Made by a program: the position numbers and the translations under genes. The notes beneath the pieces were generated by a model, which worked only from the letters and a program-made list of their open reading frames with translations, made no database searches and was not told the DNA's origin. From Persicaria tinctoria (taxonomy: Eukaryota; Streptophyta; Magnoliopsida; Caryophyllales; Polygonaceae): 64,000 nt of DNA. Where the stretch lies: assembly GCA_037127255.1 (NCBI GenBank), contig JBANSL010000004.1, positions 21,397,967-21,461,966 of the forward strand, written 5' to 3'. Shown here piece by piece: positions 54,383 through 64,000 of this stretch (positions are counted from its first letter, which is position 1; the number at the start of each line of letters is the position of its first letter).

Positions 54383-54870
54383 TAAAGGTTATAATTACTA
54401 AAAAAACTTTTTAGTTAGTTAATAACCTAATTAGAACATTCTAGATAGTCAAAAACGCATATTTTCTCAAATTAAAATAAAAGGAAATATAATTAAAATT
54501 TAAAAAAAAAATAGTAAAGGTTATAATTTTGTGAAAACGGATAGGGAGTCCGGGAGGGGATGGGGACCGTGGATCCTCACCGCTCCAGTTAGTGGTAGAG
54601 CCATATAATTTTCGGAGAACGGGTACAATTATATACTTACGATATCATTTTAGATTAAACTAATATAAAAAAATTCTATATAATACGGCAACAAATTGAT
54701 GTTAGTTTAGGATAAAATGTCATCAGTTTATCATAAAACGTCGTCATTTTTTTGTTATAAAAAAGAAATATAAAGAAATAAAAAAAATAGCTTGAAAAAA
54801 CTAATAAAATAAGGGTACGAAATTCAATACAATAAACACTAAGTTAGTATGTAATTTTTGTACTCTTAAT
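54383..54870. other. AT-rich non-coding gap
   Basis: Upstream of the minus-strand exon fragments; no gene or element boundary supported. Short repeats of cgtc/tcatca near 54700-54760 only. Confidence 0.4.
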
Positions 54871-54871
54871 A

Positions 54872-55108
54872 CTCCCTCCGCCCCATAATAGATGTCTTTT
54901 ACTATTCATGCACATTTTCTTAAGAAGCTACAAATTATATAAAATATCAACATTTGATTAAATATTTTTAAATAATATCATACATATTACTAATAAGTAT
55001 GGAATTATTTTAAAAAATTAATTCAAAAATGGATATTTTATATAGTTTTTAACTCATTAAAAAACGTGCATTAATAGTCCAAAGACAAGTATTGTGGGAC
55101 GGAGGGAG
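54872..55108. mobile_element. Stowaway-type MITE (237 bp, TA TSD)
   Basis: Ends ctccctccgccccataatag and tattgtgggacggagggag, with TA at 54870-54871 and 55109-55110. Interior AT-rich. Similar in length to the outer Stowaway at 32835 without its insert and to the copy at 46306, so probably the same subfamily. Confidence 0.9.
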
Positions 55109-55110
55109 TA

Positions 55111-55702
55111 TGTAATAATATATAATCAGATATAAATTTTTTAAACTTGCATAACTTCTTATCTAATTTTCAAAATGAGCTAGGAATATAACTTTTGTTT
55201 TGAAATTCTCGAAATGAATTATAATATGTGAATGTCAATCTAAATAAACTATAAAAACATTAAAATTTATTGAAATAATACTAAAGTGATTAGTGTAATT
55301 TTAATTTTCAAATATTCATAATTAGTTTTTTACTTGGATATCAGATTAAGGCATATTATATATTAAAATAAAGCCATCGACAAGAATAGTACAAGGTAGT
55401 TCCTCACATAATAAGGGACAGATGATCTCCCATGCCCATTTGCTCCGCTACTACTCCCATCTACGCCGATGTCAATCCATACCCACCAGTGACCAGGGAT
55501 GAACGAAGGGGTAGGCTGGACTTTGCTGCGGCTCACTCCATTTTTCCATACAAATTGCAAATATGGTAGATAGACATTAAGGTCTCCTATCCTAGTTGGT
55601 ATAAGCCTCACCTTTTAGTCTCAATATCTCAGGTTCGATTCTCTCTCACAACTACTTTTACATTTATTTTCCGTTTGTCTTAATTATTTTTCTACTATAA
55701 CT
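55111..55702. other. Non-coding gap
   Basis: No gene. The minus-strand frame 55363-55611 has no recognisable content. The part 55410-55520 is less AT-rich and may be a degraded element. Confidence 0.4.
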
Positions 55703-55733
55703 AGAGATGCCCTTTTTTTACGCAAGATAATAA

Positions 55734-58700
55734 TTAGGCCGGGTCGGCCACAACAGAGGCCCTCCCTAGCGCATCCTTCAGGACGAGAAGAAGCAGTTCT
55801 GGATCATCCTCACAACAGACGTCGGCAGGGGATACATGGGCACTACGAGTAAGGTAGTCAGCCATAACATTAGATTCCCTGAAAATATGACGAATAGCAA
55901 CATAAGTAAAGGACGAGATATCAGACAGAATATCAGCTTGTAGCATCTCAATTGTCCAGGGGCATTTCCAATCCCCTAGTAGAACTTTTATCACTAGTAA
56001 CTTATCTCCTTCGATCAGAAGTGTAGATAGGTATAACTCCTTTGCTCGTAGCAAACCCATTCTTAGGCCAAGATTTTCGGCGTAAATCACCGAGATGTTT
56101 GTGCAAATTGACCTGCCAACAGAGACAACTAAACCAGTAGAGTCACGAATAACAAAACCATAAGCCGATTTACCACACGGGAGTACCGATCCATCAAAAT
56201 TGAGCTTGTAGCAATTAGGAGGTGGTTTCTCCCACTTCCCAGACCGATTTTGAGTTCTGGCATTCGTGGCACTACCCCTAAGAACTGGGGTAGGAAAACT
56301 TCTATTAGAAAGACGAGAAGGGATCAACGGACCAGTCGGATCGTCGTCTAAAAGCTTTGATTGTTTCCAACAATTTGTACTTGTGTTGTGGTGCATCAAT
56401 ATTTCATTGATAGTTACCTTGTTAGTATGATAAAAAAACGAGTTGGTTTCTAAAGAACCACATGGCCCACCAAGCTGAGGCTAAGACGGCAAACTTGTTG
56501 GTCCCAATCGCACTTTTTATCGCAGTAAGTGGAATCACAGTGCCCATTCCGATAGTAGCAGTGATATACCCCGGAATGTGGATACGTAAAACTTTAAGCA
56601 AATCAGTAGCCATTGGGCAGTGAAAAAGAAGGTGATCACCCGATTCTTTAGTATTCCCACAGAAAACGCAACCATAAGGCAAAGCCACGTGCGACTTCTG
56701 TAATCTTATTTTAGTCGGAAGACCATCACGAGAGATCTTCCTGAGGAAATGTCGAATCTTAGGGGTCACATCGAGACACTAGATCCAACCGCAATCAAAA
56801 TCTGGCAACCTGACGTTTTCTAATAAGAGGGAGTTGGCAGAGGCTATTGAGAACCATCCATTTTTGCTGGGGCCCCAATAAAGACGGTCCATGATTGGAT
56901 TGATTGGAAAAGTTAAACCCATGATGTGGTCAATATCATCTTATTTCAGAACATTTGTTAATGAGTCGGTGGTAAATGTTTTGTTCCACTGTCTGTTGGT
57001 GATGAAGTGAGCCACCGAAACGGCCTTTAGAGTATCCGGGATGGGTCCCAGTGTTTTGGAACTCAACGGGTTCTGAAAGGCCCAATTATGGGACCAGAAG
57101 TCAATGGTTTCCCCGTTACCAACCCTCCACTGAAGAGTAGGGAGGAGTTGAGGTCTGATGGACATAAGACAGGACCATTGCCATGAGGTGTTACCTTTTT
57201 TGTTGTAACTGAAAAGATCGTTGTCGTTAAGGTATTTTTGTGAGATAACACGAACCAAGATATTATCTGTTTTAGAAATTGTTTTCCAAAGAAGCTTCAT
57301 CCGGAGAGCTATATTCATAGACTCCGCCTTATGGATCCCCAAACCACCTTTCAATGTGTCCGAACAGATTTTCTCCCAACTAATCAGCGGTGGTGCTTTA
57401 GATGTTTTGTTCCAAAAAAATTGTATATACACTTTGTCAAGCTCATGAAGGATGTGAGAAGGTATGAGGAAAGCCTGCATAAGAAAAATTGGTTTGTCAC
57501 TAAGATTTGCATTGATAAGCACCTGTCGCCCTTCGACAGACAGGTTCGAGGCTTTCCATTTCGTGAGTTGGTTTTTTGTCTTAAGAACCACATCACCGAA
57601 TGTGTCCCTATTGGTTTTACCGTTTACGATAGGGCAGCCCAAATATTTGTCGAAATTGTTTGCGTGAGGAATGCCAAGCACTGCAATTGTAGACGCAATG
57701 GCAGTATTAGTTGTGTTAGGAGATGATTGGAAGCTGGATTTGTGCAGATTCACCTTTTGTCCCGAAATTAAACAGTATATGTCTAAAATGGACAGTACAG
57801 ACGTGCATGTCGATTGAGAAGCTTTTCAGAAAATAAGAATATCATCAGCAAAAATCTAGAAAAGGAACCTTGATACCCGACCGACCGAAAGTGATACCAA
57901 GGTCCTTGCTTACTAGCCCTTGGTTATGCAGTGTACGTGCTAATACCTCAGAAGCTAAAATAAAGAGAAAAAGGGAGAGGGGGTCTGCTTGTCTTAATCC
58001 TCTAGTTGGTTGAAATATTGTTGTTGGTTCGTCATTAACGAGGACCGAGTAGGATACAGTAGAAACACATTCCTTAATTATGTTAATAAAAAGGTCGTTG
58101 AATCCAAACTTTGATAATACTTGGAACAGAAAAGGCCACTCAATGCGATCGTAAGCCTTTTCCATATCTAACTTAGGATCAACCATGCCCGTTTTGCCCT
58201 TCTTGAGCCGAAACGAATGCAAAGCTTCATGAGCAATCAGAATATTGTCCTGGATAGATCTCCCTTTCCTGAAAGCTCCCTGAAGGGGGTGTATTAATTT
58301 ATAAAAAAATTTGGTTAACCATGCTGAAATCACTTTTGCTATGATTTTATAAATTGTAGAACATAAACTGATAGGTCTGTAATGGTTTACTGGAGTTGGG
58401 TCATCGCATTTATGTAGTAGAGTAATGAATGTATGGTTTGTTTGACGTAGTAGCCTGCCGCTGGAGAAAAAAGCTTTGACGGCCTTAATTATAGAAGTGC
58501 CTACAGTTGGCCAGAACTTTTGGTAGAAACCAGCTGGGAAGCCATCAGGGCCCGGAGCCTTATCCGGGTTCATAGAAAACACAGCTGCTTTGATCTCATT
58601 GTTGGTTACAAGAGCAGATAGCATATCGTTGTCTGCTTGTGAAACTAATGATGGAATGACCGCTAGGTCCGGAGACAGATCTAAAACAAGGGTCGAAGAG

Positions 58701-59858
58701 GCCCTAAAACGAGCCTTGAAATCGCGGACAAAATCTTGTTGTTGCGATCTTATGGAAATAGCTTGAATTGGAGTCATTAAGTTTGGTATGTTTTACTTTA
58801 GCCCTCTGGCTCCAATAGCGACGGTGAAAGTCGAGCATACGTTCTCTCTTGTTGAGTAATTGTTTTAGGATTTGAACATATTTGTAATTATAATTTGAGA
58901 TAAGAGAGGTATGTAAAAGAAGGAGCTTTTGATCTGTTACTTGAATTTGGTTATTAATATTGCGTACAATATTTTTATGCTAGGTCTTGGAAAGCTTTTT
59001 AAGTATTTTTGCTTTGTGAAGCAATTTGAACATAAAAGATCCTTGTGGGTCCGCTCTCCAGGCTTGTGAAACTAAGTTTCTGTAATCAGCCCTTGAGGCC
59101 CAAACCAAATCAAACTTAAAAGGTCTATTTTTAGGCTGAATGTTATGACGAAAATCTGTAGAGATCGAAGCATGGTCAGATCTAGTAAAAGGATGGATCT
59201 GATTACGAAGTGAGTCAAAAATGGTAAGCATATCTGTGTAGATTAGTAAGCGATCAAGTTTTTTCAGGCATATGACCACATCTTTCGATTTCCGTTTCCA
59301 AGTAAACTGACCATCGTGAGACGGTACTTCTAGGAGTGATAGTCTGTTCTTTAAATCTAGTAAACGTGTGAAACGCAAAATCGAAGGGTAGACTCCCCCA
59401 AGCTTGTCAGTTGGTGAAGCTATTTCGTTAAGGTCTCTTATAATACATAAGGGAATGAGTAGTGAATGTATGTAAAGGGAGATCGTTTCCCAGAACGATG
59501 ATTTACGACGCTCATCCGGTGGGGTGTAGACCACCAGAATAGCAAAGCACCGATTAGTATCGTAGTCTGAGTACTTAAAGTGAATGAACCGGTGATGAAC
59601 TGAAATTAGTTCAATGGATCCTTGGGAGGCAGGGATATCTTTCCATAGAAGACAAATACCCCCATAAAATCCAATGGCCGGATCAAGCGCCACATTAGAG
59701 AAACCGCATTTACGCAGAATGCTTTCGGTAGGAACCTTATCAGTCTTAGTTTCTAATAGGGCCAAGACATTGATATTATTATTTTGACAGAAAATGTCTA
59801 CATTTGTCCAGAAATTATGGCTCCGGATGCCAAGGGAGTTCCAAGTGCATATATTCAT
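55734..59858 (-). pseudogene. LINE 3 ORF2 (endonuclease / RT / zf-RVT / RNase H), broken
   Basis: Starts MNICTWNSLG at 59858. The endonuclease keeps LLETK (catalytic Glu), VYTPP, DLNE, LDRLL and SDHA; Gly of GDxN is Arg. After frameshifts near 58980, the RT (58777-57845) has LDMEKAYDRI (near 58155) and QADPLSLFLF (near 57995). At the catalytic box an extra T in a run of five (57852-57856) throws FLDFADD out of frame; a TGA follows near 57829. The thumb (57753-56941), zf-RVT (CVFC, near 56665) and RNase H (NFDGS, near 56195; IEGDK, near 56015) follow, with stops at 56941 and about 56779 and another frameshift before 56399. Confidence 0.86.
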
Positions 59859-60193
59859 AAAAACCTTCGAAGGCGATCTGTTTGTACTAATCTAATACCG
59901 ACGGGCTCCGTCTTTAAGAAACAAAACAGAAAAGAGATAGTTCGATTGAAGAAAATATTTGATACAAATACAATTGTGATTCGAAGAGGTGTGCGTAAAC
60001 ACATTTTAGAAGATAAATTTCGACGAGAAATTATGTTCAGAACAATATCAATTGTTGTTTGGGAAAACAAGTAAAGCATTGGAATGCCTAAATGTCTTAG
60101 TAAGCAGCTCATGGTTGGAGCTAGATGGTCATGTATGACCCTTATGTATGAGATGTTTAAGTCGATGGGGGGGGGGGGGGGGGGCAACCCCAA
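59855..60193 (-). CDS. Uncertain leader ORF of LINE 3, overlaps the ORF2 start
   Basis: A 112-codon frame whose stop overlaps the ORF2 ATG in the four bases ATGA (59858-59855). Its first residues, MGLPPPPPP, come from the G run. No domain is visible and the sequence is not homologous to the LINE 1 leader frame. Included because the overlap recurs in both full-length LINEs; it may be chance. Confidence 0.2.
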   Translation of the reverse strand: MGLPPPPPPIDLNISYIRVIHDHLAPTMSCLLRHLGIPMLYLFSQTTIDIVLNIISRRNLSSKMCLRTPLRITIVFVSNIFFNRTISFLFCFLKTEPVGIRLVQTDRLRRFL

Positions 60194-60880
60194 TATCTAT
60201 AGAGCAAATCAACCTGGAAGTTGTAAACTGTAGTGGGCAATAAGACTGAATTACAAGGGTTTGGGAGGACAAACCATTCAAAACCTAACAAAACCAAGGG
60301 CTACAAGTGAAAGATAAAAAACCAAAAGAAAGTAAACGATTACAAGCCGAGCAAGACAAACATAAAACAACCACCGTGAAGGGGTTCCAACCACAAGCAA
60401 CAAACAGAGGACGAGGTAGCCACCATTGCAAGCCAATAGTGAGCAGCAGGAGGTGAGGCGAGTTGTAGCAAGCACCCCCATCCCACATAAAAGCCCCCTT
60501 TCGGAGTCTAGTTAACCACTCAAAAGGCGGATCTCGCCAATAATCGCACGAATCAGGAGTTGCCACCTCCCCAATTTGAGCCTTTCGCAAGCGACGGACA
60601 ACAGGCGCATAGAGGTGGCGAGGGGTGAGATTTCGATTCGATAGAGTTGGTATGAGTAGAGATAAGACAGGGCAAGTGGGGGCTGCATAGGGGCCGGCCT
60701 TCGGCAGTAGCAGGTGAGCATGGAGGAGGGCAACAGAGGTGGTGCAGTTAGACTTGGCGGCCAGAGGTAGAAGAAGAAGGGGGCGCATGCCCACGCGTTC
60801 CTTTCGGGACATTTAGGGTTTTTGGGAGCCTTTCAAGCAATTCAAAAAGTGGTATCCAATAACAAATTTCAGAGACGCCC

Positions 60881-61503
60881 ATCTTAATTCTATCTATTTC
60901 CTTCTTTATTTTGCATTTAATCAAACTTTTCTTTTTATTGAAATTATTATAATTGTGTACCTATTTTGTACCCTAATTTAGCAAACCTTATATTTTCGAT
61001 CAGCCTTAGTAACATCAATATAATTTTGTCTTTTTTATAATATAATATTTGTTTATTGTATAAGGCTAATTTAGCCCATCCAAAATTTCAATCCTCGTTC
61101 CGTGCCTGATAGTGACTTACCCCCGATTTTTTTTTGGTAGGGAAAAGTAATGATTACCCTTATGAATATAGTCCATATTTAAGTTAAGATTCATTTATCA
61201 CTATTCTAATCATTCCCCTTTTTCTCCCATTTTTCATACAAATGTGTTACCATCCTGTTCCCTAATTTGGAGGGGAGTAACTAATACCTCTAGGATGGGC
61301 TAATAATCACCCCCATCATCTCCTCCAAGCTCACAAAAAATGGTGATTATATACATTTTATGTATAAAATTTAATACCTTACCTTTTCATTCCCTAGTTA
61401 TCTAAACAAACGAGCCCTTAATTAAGTTGTTGAATGTGTCCAAGAATTAATCCAGGGAAATTATAGAGAAAATTTCAACTGAAACTAAACGTAGCTGAAC
61501 CTA
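60881..61503. other. AT-rich non-coding gap with possible Tourist end
   Basis: aaacaaacgagccctta at 61404-61420 resembles the right end of a PIF/Harbinger MITE, but no left partner was found. No gene. Confidence 0.35.
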
Positions 61504-61986
61504 GGGGGTGTTATGTGAGCCAAGCTACTCGAGCTCAGCTCGGACTCGACTCGTATAAAACTCGGCTCGAACTCATTTATATTTGAAAAAAATGAGTATG
61601 AGCAAGATTTCGAGCTTGACACGAGTTCGAGTTTTATACGAACTTGCACGTATAACTCGTTTTACATATGTGTGCCGAGCTTGTATTATTAAATGTTTAC
61701 ATAAAACGAGCTCAAAACATGTTCACATATTGCATTAGATCAAGTTTAAACGAGTTTACATAAAATGAGGTTATGAAAAATGAGTACTCGAGCTCAAGCT
61801 CACCTCGTAAAAAATGAGATAAACGAGCACGAGCTCGATTTTGGTTAAATACTCACGGCCGAGTATGAGTAGAATTTTTAGCTCGAAACAAAACCATGCT
61901 CAACTTGAACTCGCACGACTTGATAAAAAAAAAAATAACAAACACGAAAATTTACATACTCAACTCGTTTAATTCGAATAACACCC
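61504..61986. mobile_element. hAT-like element (about 483 bp)
   Basis: Ends gggggtgttat and ataacaccc are inverted; flanks tgaaccta and ttaaccga agree at six of eight positions, as expected for an old hAT duplication. The interior is packed with gagctcgagct / actcgagctc sequences in both orientations, which is typical of one non-autonomous hAT family in plants. Confidence 0.62.
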
Positions 61987-63255
61987 TTAACCGAGCTTTC
62001 ATCCGAGACTGAGAAGCTCTATTGTTTATTTGGTGTAATGCGTTAATTGCTTTTATTTGTACTAATAAGAATTTTATTTATTTCGATATGGAAAGGATAA
62101 TCCTATTCCTATTCCAAACAGACCCTAAGGGCTAAAGTCAAGTAATCTTTAGGTTGATAGCCACATGTTGGTTGGTAACACCCTACCTAAAGCAAGGATT
62201 CTTTTTAGGAAGGCCTTTTTTTATTTTTTGACAAAAATATGATCACTTTTATCACAAGACTTTGGTACTCTCTCCACAATGTAACAAATGTCTAGATGCC
62301 TATATATTATAATAGTGGAATAGTTTATGAGCTGTTGTTTAGACGTAATAATAGTAGTCATCTTGTAGAAAATGGACTCGTGTGGTTGCTTGCAAGGAAT
62401 GAATTCTTGCAGGGAATCTTGAGAGTTGGAGATAAATTGCTTTGATTTTAACTTCCCGTACTCATTTTTCAAACTGTACATTTGACATATCTTCATCGCA
62501 ATTACCCTGTTTTCTCGGGTAAAATAAAAGGATTAAGCATAATTCCATCCTACGAGTCCTTTAGTTGTGGAAATTCCGACAAGTGAAATTCTTATGATAC
62601 CGTGAGGAAAAAGAAGTGTAATGAAATTAGAAATAGGCCTAATTAGGGAAAGAGAGATTGGGAGGGAAGGAGGGAGCTATGGATTGTAGAGTTGCAGTAG
62701 TTACCTGAAATGTGATTTGTCCTGAAACCTAGTTGAGTTGATAAGACCACACTATATGCTACTCCGTACTATATTAAACCTTTAATATATATATATTGTT
62801 GTATAGACTATGCTCTTTTTTCTTATAGGAGCATTGCTTTTCTACATCACCTTACAAACACTAATAAGAATCTTACATTCTTACCGCATTCATAGCTGTA
62901 AAGTTTTTTTGCCTTTCCTTTTCTTCACTTTCTATACAAAACTGCATTTTTTTCCCCTTCTATTGATGCAAGTAGAATAGGTTTAAAGGAGGGGCCTAAC
63001 CTCATCAAAGAAAATGATGAAACGTTCATTTGGGGTCCCCTTACTTTCTAGCGAGGTAAATTATATATAGATGAGTCTCAGTTTAGCAAAGAACATGAGT
63101 TGAGTTGTTAATGACTACTCACGAATCTCCAACACTCATATCTGGGTCTGTACGCATTACGGCTCGACACGTGCCTGGCCTAGCAAAGGACGAACTGATC
63201 AAGATCCAACAATGAGAATGAGACCTATGGGAAGATGACCGGATGGTTACAATGC
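61987..63255. other. Non-coding gap
   Basis: No gene is supported. ccaaacagaccctaa near 62114 resembles a MITE end without a partner. The minus-strand frame 62221-62496 (91 codons) lacks recognisable content. Confidence 0.4.
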
Positions 63256-63260
63256 AAAAC

Positions 63261-63486
63261 TGTTGTGATGTGTTGGAGCCTTTGTCCCACATCGAAAAAC
63301 ACGATAACCCGAGCCTTGTATATAAGTCAGTGGGTCACTCCTCCTATTGACAATTGGTTTTAGGATGGAACCCCGCTGGTCTTGTGTGCTCGGCTCGGGT
63401 GCGCATATGCGCTCGGACGTGGCTGGTCGAGCGCATATGGGCACCTGACTTGTGGACTCCCTACGTCGTATGACCCGAATTTCACA
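63261..63486 (+). mobile_element. Solo LTR related to the TRIM family (226 bp, 5-bp TSD)
   Basis: Starts TGTTGTGATG and ends ATTTCACA; aaaac flanks it at 63256-63260 and 63487-63491. It shares cccacatcga, gccttgtatataa-like, agtgggt and caattggttttaggatgga with the LTR of the TRIM at 24760, so it is a diverged relative. No interior or second LTR remains, as after LTR-LTR recombination. Confidence 0.85.
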
Positions 63487-63750
63487 AAAACAAAACCGTA
63501 ACATATTAACGAGTTATCCATAATTAAGCTACAAATTTTTTTGGGGGGAGGGGGGGATGATCCATCTTATCTGATATTCAATTGATTTTTCGAAAGGCAT
63601 GATATCAAAATGTCTACTCAAATTGCTGGAGAATATACGGGGTGTCTGTGACGATAATCTTGATCTCCCAAAGGTAATGTCTGAAGTCGGAGAGTGTCTT
63701 GATGATTGTGATTTGTGAGCCCGTCTCCTTCATCCTCAATACGTCGCAAT

Positions 63751-64000
63751 TAGACCTGTCAAAACACAACCCGACCCGACCGACTGAAATTTTTTGGGTC
63801 AAGACCCGGAAATTTTTTTCGACCCGAACCCGAAAATCCGGAAATTTTCCGGGTAATCTGGGTTTCGACCCGGTGACCCGATTCACCCGGTAATTTTGAC
63901 CCGATTGACCCGATGACCCGGTTGATTTATAATTAAATATAATTAATTTTTTTTATATTTAATTAAAATTTATCGCAAAATTACCAAATTATGATTTTTT
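63751..64000. mobile_element. hAT-like element, cut by the window edge
   Basis: Begins tagacctgtcaaaac and continues into a tract dense in gacccg / cgggtc in both orientations, followed by AT-rich sequence. This layout is that of non-autonomous hAT elements, but the right end lies outside the window, so neither length nor TSD can be checked. Confidence 0.5.

Larger units (their letters stand above)
55713..60870 (-). mobile_element. LINE 3: full-length L1-type retrotransposon with 10-bp TSD
   Basis: Minus strand, 5' end at 60870, 3' A tail at 55713-55719. agagatgccc (55703-55712) and agagacgccc (60871-60880) flank it, a 10-bp duplication with one mismatch, so the 5.16-kb copy is full length. 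A leader of about 1 kb precedes ORF2. The leader starts with aaaaccctaaa-type, then GC-rich sequence, as in LINE 1. It includes a run of 16 G (60169-60184). No CCHC/DUF4283 ORF1 is recognisable. ORF2 is broken, so the copy is inactive. Confidence 0.85.

Noticed and set aside
60278..60812. 175-codon minus-strand frame in the LINE 3 leader
   Set aside because: No ORF1 domain, Leu/Cys/Trp-rich without motifs, and alternative frames are equally open.
1..64000. CRISPR array, bacterial operon, phage or plasmid features
   Set aside because: Spliced genes, plant retroelements and MITEs show a plant nuclear sequence; no spacer-repeat array or prokaryotic gene organisation is present.

Overview
The window is nuclear DNA of a flowering plant, most likely a eudicot. 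The evidence is spliced genes with GT-AG introns, an ATL-type RING-H2 gene, a plant GDSL lipase gene, plant L1-type LINEs that carry a C-terminal RNase H domain, copia and gypsy retrotransposons, and several Stowaway MITEs flanked by TA. The genus cannot be fixed from the sequence. Only two complete protein-coding host genes are convincing: a single-exon ATL RING-H2 E3 ligase (11993-13132, minus) and a three-exon GDSL esterase/lipase (23095-24459, minus). Exon-like pieces (a partial J-domain, a partial Mpv17/PMP22-like stretch and an unidentified exon pair) lie on the minus strand between about 51500 and 54380. They may be one decayed or chimeric gene.

Almost everything else is transposable-element sequence, much of it nested. 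From left to right: a full-length L1-type LINE (502-6546) with a 19-bp target-site duplication (TSD); a Stowaway (7318-7576); a pair of LTR-like repeats with almost no interior (9487-11101); the ATL gene; a Tourist-like MITE (13751-14114); a 4-kb terminal-inverted-repeat element that has captured a histone H3 fragment and holds a 21-bp minisatellite (16169-20123); another Stowaway (20212-20490); a hAT-like element (21920-22714); the GDSL gene; two very young TRIM elements (24760-25310 and 26274-26823) around a short MULE-like element (25418-25853); and a 5'-truncated RTE-type LINE (27646 to about 30100).

From 30797 to 46945 there is an old segmental duplication. The two units are 30797-39044 and 44982-46945. 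They have since collected different insertions, so each serves as the empty-site control for the other. Unit 1 carries a hAT-like element, a Stowaway nested inside a Stowaway, and a composite inverted-repeat element interrupted by a young copia-like retrotransposon that encodes only Gag (34485-38871). Between the units lie a truncated LINE (itself split by a hAT-like element) and a gypsy fragment consisting of LTR, primer site and gag. Unit 2 has its own Stowaway.

The right third holds a long AT-rich non-coding stretch (46950-50500), a 670-bp tract dense in TGATGACA/TGATGCCA motifs, the exon fragments, a Stowaway (54872-55108), a second full-length L1-type LINE (55713-60870) with a 10-bp TSD, a hAT-like element (61504-61986), a solo LTR (63261-63486) and the start of another hAT-like element at the right edge.

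Both full-length LINEs have broken ORF2 frames and no recognisable Gag-like ORF1. In each, a short upstream frame ends across the ORF2 start codon. The best candidates for something undescribed are the Gag-only copia element, the H3-capturing element with its in-frame 21-bp repeat, and the LINE leaders. All coordinates were read by eye; identities and boundaries need alignment.
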